Below are positions 34,060-42,459 of a DNA stretch of 64,000 nt, one piece after another. The notes below the pieces were generated by a model. That model saw only the letters and a list, made by a program, of their open reading frames with translations, did not search any database and had not been told where the DNA came from. A program made the position numbers and the translations under genes. How positions within the stretch are numbered: position 1 is the stretch's first letter; each line of letters begins with the position of its first letter. This DNA is from Crossiella sp. CA-258035 (GTDB lineage: Bacteria; Actinomycetota; Actinomycetes; Mycobacteriales; Pseudonocardiaceae), in NCBI RefSeq assembly GCF_030064675.1, contig NZ_CP116413.1:8523501-8587500 (forward strand). Reading direction: 5' to 3'.

Positions 34060-35262
34060 ATGGGCGCACGCATCTCAGCGCGGATCGGCGGCATCGCCCC
34101 GTCCGCCACCCTCGCCGTCGACAGCAAGGCCAAGGCCCTCCAGGCCGAGGGCCGGCCGGTGATCGGCTTCGGCGCGGGCGAACCCGACTTCCCCACCCCC
34201 GGACCCATCGTCGCGGCGGCCGAGGCGGCCTGCCGGGACACCCGCAACCACCGCTACAGCCCGCCCGGCGGCCTGCCCGAGCTGCGCGCCGCGATCGCGG
34301 ACAAGACCAGGCGCGACTCCGGCCTGGACCTGCAACCGAACCAGGTGCTGGTCACCAACGGCGGCAAGCAGGCCGTCTACACCGCCTTCGCCACCCTGCT
34401 CGACCCCGGGGACGAGGTCCTGCTGCCCGCCCCGTACTGGACCACCTACCCGGAGTCGATCACGCTGGCCGGCGGCGTGCCGGTGGTCGTGCCCACCGAC
34501 GAGTCCAGCGGCTACCTGGCCACCGTCGAGCAGCTGGAAGCCGCGCGCACGCCGCGGACCAAGGTGCTGCTGTTCTGCTCGCCGTCCAACCCCACCGGCG
34601 CGGTCTACCCGCCGGAGCAGGTGCGCGCGATCGGCCGCTGGGCCGCGGCCAACGACATCTGGGTGCTCGCCGACGAGATCTACGAGCACCTGGTCTACGG
34701 CGGGGCCGAGCACGTCTCGATGCCGGTGGTCGTGCCGGAGCTGGCCGACCGCTGCGTGGTGGTCAACGGCGTGGCCAAGACCTACGCGATGACCGGCTGG
34801 CGGGCCGGCTGGCTGCTGGGCCCCAGCGACGTGGTGGCGGCCGCGACCAACCTCCAGTCGCACCTGTGCTCCAACGTCGCCAACGTGGCCCAGCGGGCCG
34901 CGCTGGCCGCGGTGTCCGGCCCGCTGGACGCGGTGGCGGAGATGCGCGCGGCCTTCGACCGCCGCAGGCTGCTCATGGTGGACCTGCTGACCAAGATCCC
35001 CGGCGTGACCTGCCCGGCCCCGCAGGGCGCCTTCTACGCCTATCCCAGCGTGCGCGAGCTGCTCGGCAAGCAGATCCGCGGCCGCCGCCCGGCCAGCAGC
35101 CTGGAGCTGGCCGAGCTGGCCCTGGAGGAGGCCGAGGTCGCGGTGGTGCCCGGCGAGGCATTCGGCACCCCCGGCTACTTCCGCCTCTCCTACGCCCTGG
35201 GCGATGCGGACCTGGTCACCGGCGTGACCCGCCTCGGCGAGCTGCTCTCCGAGGCCCGCTGA
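34060..35262 (+). CDS. Pyridoxal phosphate-dependent aminotransferase, aspartate type
   Basis: 400 residues from ATG 34060 ([18 protein letters not shown]); an in-frame ATG at 34051 is also possible, and neither has a clear ribosome-binding site. Class I aminotransferase motifs: the Gly-rich [38 protein letters not shown] and the PLP-lysine region [19 protein letters not shown]-terminal [17 protein letters not shown] carries the substrate-carboxylate Arg. It probably transfers amino groups between aspartate and 2-oxoglutarate. It diverges from tRNA-Trp/secE and ends at a good terminator. Confidence 0.88.
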   Translation: MGARISARIGGIAPSATLAVDSKAKALQAEGRPVIGFGAGEPDFPTPGPIVAAAEAACRDTRNHRYSPPGGLPELRAAIADKTRRDSGLDLQPNQVLVTNGGKQAVYTAFATLLDPGDEVLLPAPYWTTYPESITLAGGVPVVVPTDESSGYLATVEQLEAARTPRTKVLLFCSPSNPTGAVYPPEQVRAIGRWAAANDIWVLADEIYEHLVYGGAEHVSMPVVVPELADRCVVVNGVAKTYAMTGWRAGWLLGPSDVVAAATNLQSHLCSNVANVAQRAALAAVSGPLDAVAEMRAAFDRRRLLMVDLLTKIPGVTCPAPQGAFYAYPSVRELLGKQIRGRRPASSLELAELALEEAEVAVVPGEAFGTPGYFRLSYALGDADLVTGVTRLGELLSEAR

Positions 35263-35272
35263 CAAGACGGAA

Positions 35273-35309
35273 AAGGGGCACACCGGCCGCGCTGGCCGAT
35301 GTGCCCCTT
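35273..35309. terminator. Bidirectional terminator after the aminotransferase
   Basis: Arms AAGGGGCACA (35273–35282) and TGTGCCCCTT (35300–35309) flank a GCCGGC-rich loop that can extend the stem. Lies between the stops at 35262 (plus) and 35335 (minus). Confidence 0.8.
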
Positions 35310-35334
35310 CCCGGCGCTGATCGCCTGGGCCCGT

Positions 35335-35772
35335 TCAGGCCAGGCGCACGATGGCGTAAGCCCGGCCGAAGATCGACTGACCGGCGAACTTGGCGGTGAT
35401 GTCCACTCGCACGGTGTTGTCATCGCGCTTCTCGCCGACCTTGGCGACGACCTCCACGGTGGCGCCCTCGTCGTCGTCCGGCACGACCACCGGGCGCCCG
35501 AAGCGCACCTGGTAGTCGATGATCGCGGCCGGGTCGCCGGTCCAGTCGGAGACGATCCTGGCCACCATGGCCATGGTCAGCAGCCCGTGCGCGACCACCC
35601 CTGGCAGGCCGGCCGCCTTGGCGGCCCGGTCGCTCCAGTGGATGGTGTTGCAGTCGGTGGACACCCCGGCGTAGCGGACCAGGTCGCGACGGGTGATCTT
35701 CAGCTGCAACGGCGGCAGCTGGAAGCCCTTCTCGACGTCGTCGTAGCGCGGCAGCGCGGTCGCGATGCTCAT
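35335..35772 (-). CDS. MaoC-like (3R)-hydroxyacyl dehydratase subunit, HadB-type
   Basis: 145 residues starting at ATG 35772. The hot-dog fold hydratase motif is intact: YAGVSTDCNTIHWSDRAA with the catalytic Asp/His, followed by LPGVVAHGLLTMAMVARIV. It overlaps the upstream HadA-type gene by ATGA. In mycobacteria HadAB/HadBC dehydrate long acyl chains for mycolic acids. Outside mycolate producers the pair is conserved but the substrate is unclear. Confidence 0.88.
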   Translation of the reverse strand: MSIATALPRYDDVEKGFQLPPLQLKITRRDLVRYAGVSTDCNTIHWSDRAAKAAGLPGVVAHGLLTMAMVARIVSDWTGDPAAIIDYQVRFGRPVVVPDDDEGATVEVVAKVGEKRDDNTVRVDITAKFAGQSIFGRAYAIVRLA

Positions 35773-36242
35773 GCGGAGGCTCCCCCTTCGGCCACCGGCT
35801 TCTCGCCGCGGACGATCAGGGTGGCGATGGCGGTGCAGATCGCCTCGCCGTCCTCGGTCAGCAGCTCGGAGCGCAGCGTGATGTAGTCGTTGCCCATCCG
35901 GGCGGAGATGTCGTCGACGTGCAGCTCGCAGATCAGCCGGTCACCCGGCTTGATCGGGCGGTGGTTGATGAACCGCTGGCTGCTGTGCATCATCCGGCTG
36001 TAGTCCAGGCCCAGCTCGGGGTCGTCGGTCACCACGTGGTGGGAGCGGACGGCGAGCACGGTCGCGAACGTCGGCGTCGCGACGATGTCGGAGTGCCCGA
36101 AGCTCTTGGCGACCTCGGGATCCCGGTAGGCCCGGTTCAGGTCACCGATCGCGTACGCGAGGTCACGGATACTCTCGCGGCCGACTTCGTAAACCCACGG
36201 AAGCCGGTATGAGCGTCCTACGAAAGACTGGTTAAGCGCCAC
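35769..36242 (-). CDS. MaoC-like dehydratase stabilising subunit, HadA-type
   Basis: 157 residues from GTG 36242 (VALNQSFVGRSYRLPW), the position that matches mycobacterial HadA. FAS1-like dehydratase N-terminal domain: YEVGRESIRDLAYAIGD, ATPTFATVLAV and HHRPIKPGDRLICELHV-like blocks (here INHRPIKPGDRLICEL). It lacks the catalytic D-x-x-x-x-H and would pair with the HadB-type partner. A possible leaderless -10 element sits 7 bases before the start. Confidence 0.85.
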   Translation of the reverse strand: MALNQSFVGRSYRLPWVYEVGRESIRDLAYAIGDLNRAYRDPEVAKSFGHSDIVATPTFATVLAVRSHHVVTDDPELGLDYSRMMHSSQRFINHRPIKPGDRLICELHVDDISARMGNDYITLRSELLTEDGEAICTAIATLIVRGEKPVAEGGASA

Positions 36243-36249
36243 GGCGGGC

Positions 36250-36255
36250 AGAGTA
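36250..36255 (-). promoter_or_regulatory. Candidate -10 for a leaderless HadA-type transcript
   Basis: On the minus strand TACTCT (36255–36250) ends 7 bases before the GTG at 36242, the spacing expected when transcription begins at the start codon. No ribosome-binding site is present, and the rpmG terminator lies immediately upstream, which together argue for leaderless transcription. No good -35 is visible. Confidence 0.4.
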
Positions 36256-36268
36256 CCCGGTAACAAGA

Positions 36269-36297
36269 AAGCTGCCCTGCTCCGAACAGGGCAGCTT
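36269..36297 (-). terminator. Terminator downstream of rpmG
   Basis: 11-bp stem (AAGCTGCCCTG/CAGGGCAGCTT) with a 7-base loop, followed on the minus strand by TTCTTGTT, giving a recognisable rho-independent terminator 50 bases after the rpmG stop. Confidence 0.8.
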
Positions 36298-36346
36298 CTC
36301 AGCCTGCAGACTTAAGTGTTCAATACCCCACACCGGGGCCCTACAC

Positions 36347-36511
36347 TCAGCGAGTCTCCTTGTGCGCACGGTGCGTGCCACAGTTGGGGCAGAACTTCTT
36401 GATCTCCAGACGATCCGGGTCGTTACGCCGGTTCTTCTTGGTGATGTAGTTCCGGTGCTTGCACTCCTCGCAGGCGAGAGTGATCTTCGGCCGAACATCG
36501 GTGCTAGCCAC
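36347..36511 (-). CDS. rpmG: 50S ribosomal protein L33, zinc-binding type
   Basis: 54 residues from GTG 36511, with a GGGAGGG site 7 bases upstream. Two CxxC motifs (CEEC and CPNC) show the zinc-containing C+ form. It lies next to tRNA-Met/Thr and the had-like genes, as in mycobacteria. Confidence 0.95.
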   Translation of the reverse strand: MASTDVRPKITLACEECKHRNYITKKNRRNDPDRLEIKKFCPNCGTHRAHKETR

Positions 36512-36565
36512 AGGGCAGCCCTCCCAAACCATCTCGGAAAACCGGCCCCGCTGAACGCGGGGGGT

Positions 36566-36649
36566 CCGGGGGCACACCCCCGGCTGGGGGTCTGGGGGCT
36601 CGGCCCCCAGTGTGATGCGAAGCGAGACCCGGTCTGCCGCAAGGCAGAC
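36566..36649 (-). repeat. Cluster of GC-rich hairpins between tRNA-Met and rpmG
   Basis: Three stem-loops in 84 bases: CCGGGGG/CCCCCGG (36566–36583), CTGGGGG/CCCCCAG (36592–36610) and GTCTGCC/GGCAGAC (36632–36649). The last may terminate tRNA-Met transcription. The first two resemble the dispersed GC-rich palindromes found in many actinobacterial intergenic regions. Confidence 0.6.
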
Positions 36650-36668
36650 AGGGCTCACCCATCTCGCG

Positions 36669-36742
36669 TAGCGGTGGCCGGACTTGAACCGGCGACACAA
36701 CGATTATGAGCCGTTTGCTCTACCAGGCTGAGCTACACCGCT
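36669..36742 (-). tRNA. metT: tRNA-Met (CAT), elongator
   Basis: 74-base cloverleaf with acceptor AGCGGTG/CACCGCT, D-arm GCTCAGCCTGGTAGAGC, anticodon loop CTCATAA giving CAT, and T-arm GCCGG-TTCAAGT-CCGGC. The first pair is A–U, unlike the mismatched initiator tRNA, so it is read as elongator. Confidence 0.93.
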
Positions 36743-36816
36743 ATCCGAGGAGACCGAGTCCCCTCACACGGACAGGCCGTGGCGATCATTGGATGATCAC
36801 CCCGGCCCACCCGTAG

Positions 36817-36889
36817 AGCCCCAATACGGAATCGAACCGTAGACCTTCTCCTTACCATGGAGACGCTCTACCGACTGAGCTATTGGGGC
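36817..36889 (-). tRNA. thrT: tRNA-Thr (GGT)
   Basis: 73-base cloverleaf with acceptor GCCCCAA/TTGGGGC and D-arm GCTCAGTCGGTAGAGC. The anticodon stem TCTCC/GGAGA encloses ATGGTAA (anticodon GGT), and the T-arm is TACGG-TTCGATT-CCGTA. It lies 74 bases upstream of tRNA-Met and is probably cotranscribed. Confidence 0.95.
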
Positions 36890-36983
36890 GTTGCGCTTGT
36901 CCTGCTTGGCGGTTCAGGCCCTCCGAGCGGGACGTGGAGAACTTTACAACAGGCCTGCCCCAGAAGCGAAATCGGGGGGTGGG

Positions 36984-39629
36984 TCATCTGACCAACGTGA
37001 GCACCATCTCGTCGTGACGTCCCCTGGCGCGCACCGTGCGGGCCCGCAGCCAGGCCTCGAAGCGGTCCTCCGGCAGCGGCCGGGAGATCAGGTAGCCCTG
37101 GGCGATGTCGCAGCCCATGCGCACCAGCGCCTCCTTGGCCGCGTCCTCCTCCACGCCCTCGGCGACCACCTGCAGGCCGAGGGAGTGGCCCAGCTCGACG
37201 ATGGAGCGGACCACGGCCAGGTCGCCGAGATCGGTGCCCATGCCGAGCACGAAGCTCTTGTCGATCTTGACCTCGTCCACCGGCAGCTGGCGCAGGTAGG
37301 CCAGCGAGGAGTAGCCGGTGCCGAAGTCGTCGACGGCCAGCACCACGCCGAGCCCGTGCAGCCTGCGCAGCACCGGCAGGCAGCGCTCCGGGTCGGCCAT
37401 CACGCCGGACTCGGTGAGCTCGAAGGTCAGCAGCCGCGGCGGCACGTCGTGCCTGCTCAGCGCGTCGGCCACCTTGTCGGGGAAGGTCTCGTCCTCCAGG
37501 TTGCGCACGGACAGGTTGACCGCAACGGACAACCGCAGGCCGCGGTCCAGCCACTTGCGGATGCGGATCAGCGCGCACTCCATGACGAACCCGGTGAGCG
37601 CGTCCACCAGGCCGGTGGCCTCCACCGCTGGCACGAACTCGTCCGGATCGACCCGGCCGAACTCCGGGTGCACCCAGCGCACCAGCGCCTCCACCCCGAC
37701 CACCTCGCGGCTGGGCAGGGCCACCTTGGGCTGGTAGTGCACCTGCACCTGGCCGCTGTCCAGCGCGTGCCGGAACTGGGTGACCAGCTGGAAGCGGCGC
37801 AGGAAGCCCTGGGTCATGCTGGGCAGGTAGCTGCGCACCGAGTCCCCGCTGGAGCGGGCCGCGCGCACGGCCACGTCGGCGTGCTGGAGCAGGGTGTCCA
37901 CGTCCTGCACCGGGCTGCCGTCCTCGGCGATGGTGGGCACGTAGCCGACCACCGCGGTGGCCTCCACGGTGAGCCGTTCCACCGGGTAGGGCGCGGCGAC
38001 CTGGGCGCGCAGCTTCTCCGCGATGCCGTGCGCGGCCTCGGTGGTGCAGTCGACCAGCAGTGCGGCGAAGGTGCCGCCCTCCAGCCTGGCCAGCGGCACG
38101 TCCGCGCCGAGCGCCTCCCGGATGCGGCGGCCCGCGGCCACCACCATCCGGTCGCCCCACGCGTGCCCGAGCGCGTCGCTGACCTGGCTGAGCACGTCCA
38201 GGTCCAGCCGGATGACCACCGAGCGCGGGGACTGCCGCAGCGGTTCGGCCGCGGCCTCGCGCAGGCCGGGCCGGTTGAGCAGGCCGGTCAGCGGGTCGTG
38301 GTAGGCGTCGTGCCGGAGCCGGGCGAGCAGCCGCCGGTTGTCCAGCGCGGTGGCCAGGTGGCTGGCCAGGGTGCGCAGCAGCCGGACGTCGGCCCGGCCG
38401 AACCCGCGCCAGCGGCTGAGCCGGTCGTGCGTCTCCACCGCGCCGAGCAACTGGTGCGCGCCGCGCAGCGGGACCACCAGCGCCTCGTGCGCGCCGCGCC
38501 GGGTCAGCGCCTCGCGCACGTCGTCGGCGGCGTCCACGGTGCGGAAGTAGCGGACGTGGCTGCCGGGCAGTTGCAGCATCGGGTCATCGCGCAGCTCCAC
38601 CGCGTCGTTGGCCGGCGCGCCCTCGGGCAGCGGTTCGCCCGCGACCAGGCTTCGCACGCCCGCCGGCGGGTCGGGGCGCAGGTGCAGCACCACCCTGGTG
38701 GCGTTGAGCTGCTCGCGGATCCGCTCGGCGATCTGCTGCCACTCGACCGTGCTGGTCGGGGTGTGCAGCTCGGTGTAGCCGTTGTCCGCGCCGGTGGGTC
38801 TGCTGACCGCCTGCTGGCCGGAGCGGGCCACGGTGAGGCTGACGTCGCTGAGCGCCTCCAGGTCGCGCTGGTCGCGCAGCAGGCCGGAGTAGGCGCGGTA
38901 GAGCAGCACCAGCGCGGCCGAGACCAGCACCACCAGCACCCAGCCCCATGCGGTGCTGCGCACGATCTCGTAGCCGACCAGGCCGGTGGAGGTGTTGAGC
39001 AGGCCGATGACCAGGGTGCGCAGGCCGAGCCGGGCGGCGCCGGCCACCCGCATCTCGCCGCCGAGCACGTACACCGCGGCCAGCGCGAAGATCACGCTGA
39101 CCAAGGGTGAGGTGACCGTGCCGAACACCGCGCCCAGCCACTGCGGGCCGTCGGTGATGGCCCGCTGCACCAGGGTGGCCACGGTGAACGGCACCGCGAT
39201 CTCCAGGCACATCACGCCGGCGTTGTAGATCACGTGGTCGCCGCCGCGCCTGCCGAGCTGGGCGCCGAGCCCGGCGACCAGGTGCGCGGCCAGCACCACT
39301 TCGAACGGGGCCACCAGCAGGCCGATGACCAACGGGATCTCGGTGAAGGAGATGGTCCAGCCGACGGTGCGCACGTCGACGTCGATGGTCAGCTGCTCGG
39401 CCAGCAGGAAGGCCGCGGCCAGCAGCGGGCCGATCCAGAGCAGCTGCGCGTCGAGCTCGGTGGGCAGCCAGTAGGAGACCGCGGCCGCGGCGGTGACGCC
39501 GACCAGCAGCACGACCATGGAGAACCGGGTGAACGCCCGGCCGCGGGCGGCGTGGTCCAACGGGCTCGCCAGCGGACGCGGTGCGTCAGGGGGCGAGTCC
39601 GGGTCCAGTGGCCGTCGGCGATCCGACAT
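36984..39629 (-). CDS. Membrane GAF–GGDEF–EAL protein, probable c-di-GMP phosphodiesterase
   Basis: 881 residues. The N-terminal third has about eight membrane helices (MASE-like sensor). A GAF-like region follows (ERIREQLNATRVVLHL … LGAVETHDRLSRW). The GGDEF domain (from about residue 440) has LEGGTF in place of R-x-GGDEF (about residue 525), so it is probably not a cyclase. The EAL domain (from about residue 610) keeps the residues needed for catalysis: GVEALVRW, NLSVRNL, FELTESGVM, AVDDFGTGYSSL, VKIDKSF and AEGVEE. The expected activity is c-di-GMP hydrolysis, possibly GTP-sensed through the degenerate domain. Confidence 0.9.
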   Translation of the reverse strand: MSDRRRPLDPDSPPDAPRPLASPLDHAARGRAFTRFSMVVLLVGVTAAAAVSYWLPTELDAQLLWIGPLLAAAFLLAEQLTIDVDVRTVGWTISFTEIPLVIGLLVAPFEVVLAAHLVAGLGAQLGRRGGDHVIYNAGVMCLEIAVPFTVATLVQRAITDGPQWLGAVFGTVTSPLVSVIFALAAVYVLGGEMRVAGAARLGLRTLVIGLLNTSTGLVGYEIVRSTAWGWVLVVLVSAALVLLYRAYSGLLRDQRDLEALSDVSLTVARSGQQAVSRPTGADNGYTELHTPTSTVEWQQIAERIREQLNATRVVLHLRPDPPAGVRSLVAGEPLPEGAPANDAVELRDDPMLQLPGSHVRYFRTVDAADDVREALTRRGAHEALVVPLRGAHQLLGAVETHDRLSRWRGFGRADVRLLRTLASHLATALDNRRLLARLRHDAYHDPLTGLLNRPGLREAAAEPLRQSPRSVVIRLDLDVLSQVSDALGHAWGDRMVVAAGRRIREALGADVPLARLEGGTFAALLVDCTTEAAHGIAEKLRAQVAAPYPVERLTVEATAVVGYVPTIAEDGSPVQDVDTLLQHADVAVRAARSSGDSVRSYLPSMTQGFLRRFQLVTQFRHALDSGQVQVHYQPKVALPSREVVGVEALVRWVHPEFGRVDPDEFVPAVEATGLVDALTGFVMECALIRIRKWLDRGLRLSVAVNLSVRNLEDETFPDKVADALSRHDVPPRLLTFELTESGVMADPERCLPVLRRLHGLGVVLAVDDFGTGYSSLAYLRQLPVDEVKIDKSFVLGMGTDLGDLAVVRSIVELGHSLGLQVVAEGVEEDAAKEALVRMGCDIAQGYLISRPLPEDRFEAWLRARTVRARGRHDEMVLTLVR

Positions 39630-39998
39630 CCACCCTCCTTACACCTCGATTTGCAGCTTGCAAACCGCATCAACAGCCGATCGTGACTGACGTACGGCCG
39701 CTTGACCAGAGCGATGACGGAGCGTTCTCACCCAACTGGCGAAGGCGCCCGGGTAGTGGTGTCACAGATGGGGGAGCAACGCAATGACACCGGGGGCTTT
39801 GACCTGCAACTTAGCCCGATCAGATGAAGGTCAACCGGCCCTGAGTGTGAACGTCTGGCCACCACAAGGGTCACTCCGCGTGGTTTCGACCACAGCCCAG
39901 CGGCACCCCGGACGGCCGCACGGTCATCACCTCAGCTGCTCAATGGCATCTTTTTCTCCTATTGGACTGCGCCAATGTCTCGAAGAAGAATCGGCCGC
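39630..39998. other. Divergent intergenic region, 369 bases
   Basis: Lies between the GGDEF/EAL gene and the aldo/keto reductase. It holds one operator-like inverted repeat, TTTGCA-GCT-TGCAAA (39650–39664), 21 bases upstream of the GGDEF/EAL start. No credible coding frame and no strong promoter were recognised in the rest. Confidence 0.5.
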
Positions 39999-41012
39999 AT
40001 GACAAGCGGAGCACTTCCCACCGTCCCCCTCGGCCGCACTGGCATGGACATCACCAGGGTCGGCTTCGGCGCCTGGGCCATCGGCGGCGCGGGCTGGGCG
40101 TACAGCTGGGGAGCGCAGGACGACGCCGACTCCATCGCGGCCATCAGGCACGCGGTCGCGGGCGGCGTCAACTGGATCGACACCGCCGCGGTGTACGGCC
40201 TCGGCCACTCCGAGGAGGTGGTCGCGGCCGCGCTGCGGGACATCCCGGCAACCGAGCGCCCGTACGTCTTCACCAAGTGCGGCATGGTCTGGGACCCCGC
40301 GAACCCGGCCACCGAACCCACCGCCGTGGCCGCGCCGGCCAGCATCCGCCGCGAGGTGGAGGGGTCACTGCGCAGGCTGGGCACCGAGCGGATCGACCTG
40401 TACCAGGTGCACTGGCCGGCCGGGGACGGCACGAGCCTTGAGGAGTACTGGCAGACGCTGCTGGACCTCAAGGCGGAGGGCAAGATCCGCGCCGCCGGAC
40501 TGTCCAACCACAGCGCCGGGCAGCTGACCCTGGCGGAGGAGCTGGGGCACGTGGACACCCTGCAACCGCCGTTCTCCGCGATCCAGCGCGACGCGGCCGC
40601 CGAGGAGCTGCCGTGGTGCGCCGCGCACGAGACCGGCGTGATCGTCTACAGCCCGATGCAGGCCGGTCTGCTCACCGGCGCGTTCAGCCGGGAACGCGCG
40701 GCCGCGCTGCCCGCTGACGACTGGCGCTCACGCAGCGACCACTTCACCGGCGCGGGACTGACCGCGAACCTGGCACTGGCCGAGGCGCTGCGGCCGGTGG
40801 CGCGGCGGCACGGAGTGAGCCAGGGCGCGGTGGCGGTGGCGTGGACGCTGTCCTGGCCAGGGGTCACCGGCGCGATCGTGGGCGCGCGCAACCCGGCGCA
40901 GATCGACGGCTGGCGGCCGGCCGGCGCGCTGGAGCTGACCGGGGCGGACCTGGCCGAGATCACCGAGGCGATCATCAGCACCGGCGCGGGCAGCGGTCCG
41001 GCACAGCCCTGA
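39999..41012 (+). CDS. Aldo/keto reductase
   Basis: 337 residues from ATG 39999 (MTSGALPTVPLGRTGMD); an ATG at 39975 would add 8 basic residues. TIM-barrel AKR landmarks: GFGAWAIGG, catalytic DTAAVYGLGHSE (Asp and Tyr), VFTKCG (Lys), LYQVHWP (His) and a C-terminal NADPH site IVGARNPAQIDGW. The role is probably general aldehyde reduction; the substrate is not predictable. Confidence 0.9.
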   Translation: MTSGALPTVPLGRTGMDITRVGFGAWAIGGAGWAYSWGAQDDADSIAAIRHAVAGGVNWIDTAAVYGLGHSEEVVAAALRDIPATERPYVFTKCGMVWDPANPATEPTAVAAPASIRREVEGSLRRLGTERIDLYQVHWPAGDGTSLEEYWQTLLDLKAEGKIRAAGLSNHSAGQLTLAEELGHVDTLQPPFSAIQRDAAAEELPWCAAHETGVIVYSPMQAGLLTGAFSRERAAALPADDWRSRSDHFTGAGLTANLALAEALRPVARRHGVSQGAVAVAWTLSWPGVTGAIVGARNPAQIDGWRPAGALELTGADLAEITEAIISTGAGSGPAQP

Positions 41013-41134
41013 CACGGCCCGGACACGATCGGCAACGGCCAGGACACAGGACGGTGACGCCGGTTAACCCCGCCACGACTGTCCACGATGGACAGACCAC
41101 CTGGAGATCAACAATCAACAGGAGGTCCGGCTTC

Positions 41135-41386
41135 GTGGAGGTTCGCATCACGCACATCCACCTGAGCGGTGGCGAGACCTACCGGCACATCCAGTCGGTG
41201 CGCTGGCAGAACGCCGACAACAGCAGTGAGTGGGACACCGACAGCACGGCCACCATGGTCAGCCGCCTCCGCCGCGGCTGGCGGATGTTCGTCTGGAGCG
41301 GCTGGAACAAGGTGGAGGTGACGGCCGTCGGCGGCCGGTACCTCAGCACCGAGGCGGGCGAGCTGATGAAGCTGCCCCGGTTCTAG
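41135..41386 (+). CDS. DUF3892 domain protein
   Basis: 83 residues from GTG 41135 with a GGAGG site 9 bases upstream. The DUF3892 pattern is clear: VRITHIHLSGGETYRHIQSV at the start, a central W-x-T-D-S-T-A-T-M-V, and the terminal KLPRF. Function unknown. The stop overlaps the convergent DivIVA-repeat gene by 4 bases, with no terminator between. Confidence 0.8.
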   Translation: MEVRITHIHLSGGETYRHIQSVRWQNADNSSEWDTDSTATMVSRLRRGWRMFVWSGWNKVEVTAVGGRYLSTEAGELMKLPRF

Positions 41387-42219
41387 CCGGTGTTCTTCTG
41401 GCCGTAGCGGCGGCGCAGGTGCACCTCGACCAGGTTGAGGAAGGCGTCCACCTCGTCCGGGTCGTAGCCGGAGCCGGAGTGCTCGGTGAACCGGACCCGG
41501 CGCACGTCGTGCGGGGTGAGCGTGTCCGCGCCGAGCAGGGTGCCCTCGATCCGGTCCAGGAAGGCGTCCACCTCGTCCTCGTCGTAGCCGCGGCGATCGC
41601 CCCCGGCCAGGTGGAACCCGACGTTGTGCACGTCCTCGGCGGTCAGCGCCGCCGGGGACGGGCCACCGCGCACCGGGACCAGCTGTGGCCGGGGCGCCGC
41701 GGCCCGCTGCAGGGCCACCGCGACCTGGTCCAGGAAGGTGTCCACCCCACCCCGGTCGTAGCCACCCCGCCCCACCGGCGCCGCGGAGAACTCCACCGCC
41801 TGGACCTGTTGCGGCGTCAGGTCATCCGCCCCGCGCAGGGTCGCCTGCACCCGCGCCAGGAAGGCGTCCACCTCACGCTCGTCGTAGCCGACCGCGCCCG
41901 GCTTGGGCCGCTGGAACCCGACCTCGGCCACATCCGCGGCGGTCAGCCTGCCCTGCTCGGCCAGCGCCCGCTTCTCCAGCACCGTGGCCACCAGGTCGAG
42001 GAACAGCTCCACCTCGTCCCGGTCGTAACCGTTGCCGTCCACCGGCGCCGGCGGGAACCGCACCTTCAGCACGTCCTGCGCGGTGATGCCGTCCTGCCCG
42101 CGCAGGGTGTCCGCGATCCGCACCAGGAACGCGTCCACCGGCGGCTCGTCATACCCCTTCACATCCGACGGCGGCCGGTGGAACCGGACATCACGCACGT
42201 CCTCGGGAGTCAGCGTCAT
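41383..42219 (-). CDS. DivIVA-domain repeat protein (six motifs)
   Basis: 278 residues from ATG 42219, with GGAGG 5 bases upstream. It consists almost entirely of six copies of the DivIVA N-terminal motif (F-x-x-A/P-x-x-x-G-YD-x-x-EVD-x-FL), spaced about 45 residues apart: GYDEPPVDAFL, GYDRDEVELFL, GYDEREVDAFL, GYDRGGVDTFL, GYDEDEVDAFL, GYDPDEVDAFL. The long coiled coil of true DivIVA/Wag31 is absent. Single motifs bind curved membrane in DivIVA, so a multivalent membrane or pole-binding role is plausible. Multi-motif actinobacterial families are known, though not well studied. Confidence 0.85.
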   Translation of the reverse strand: MTLTPEDVRDVRFHRPPSDVKGYDEPPVDAFLVRIADTLRGQDGITAQDVLKVRFPPAPVDGNGYDRDEVELFLDLVATVLEKRALAEQGRLTAADVAEVGFQRPKPGAVGYDEREVDAFLARVQATLRGADDLTPQQVQAVEFSAAPVGRGGYDRGGVDTFLDQVAVALQRAAAPRPQLVPVRGGPSPAALTAEDVHNVGFHLAGGDRRGYDEDEVDAFLDRIEGTLLGADTLTPHDVRRVRFTEHSGSGYDPDEVDAFLNLVEVHLRRRYGQKNTG

Positions 42220-42329
42220 GGCGCCTCCAGGAGACCTAAGTGCGGCCATACTGCCCCGGTTTCGACACGACGGAACTCCGCCTGTCGGCCCAGCCACACA
42301 CACCCGTACGGATGTCCGCGCCCAACGGT

Positions 42330-42459
42330 TCAGCGGTGCAGCGACCGGTCGAGCGGCCGGATGTGCGCGCCCTCCGCGTACGCCCGGCCCGGCGCGGCCA
42401 GCCGGGTCCGGCAGATCTGGCAGGTGTGGTCGTAGAAAACCTGCACCTGCTCAGCGGCG
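42330..42459 (-). pseudogene. Remnant of an HNH endonuclease domain
   Basis: A short minus-strand frame encodes QVQVFYDHTCQICRTRL, then YAEGAHIRPL, ending at a stop at 42330. These are the first half of an HNH nuclease core (CxxC zinc knuckle plus the A-H-I-R-P-L block containing the first His). The expected second half (N-x-L-x-L-C-x-x-C-H) and the whole N-terminal part are missing; the frame is closed by a TGA immediately upstream. It overlaps the last codons of the neighbouring membrane gene by about 9 bases. Confidence 0.6.

Noticed and set aside
35335-36242. Assigning the had-like pair to mycolic acid synthesis
   Set aside because: No hadC and no other mycolate gene in the window; only the fold and locus are conserved.
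36566-36610. Insertion-sequence terminal repeats
   Set aside because: Hairpins are short, GC-only and enclose no transposase; they look like dispersed intergenic palindromes or terminators.
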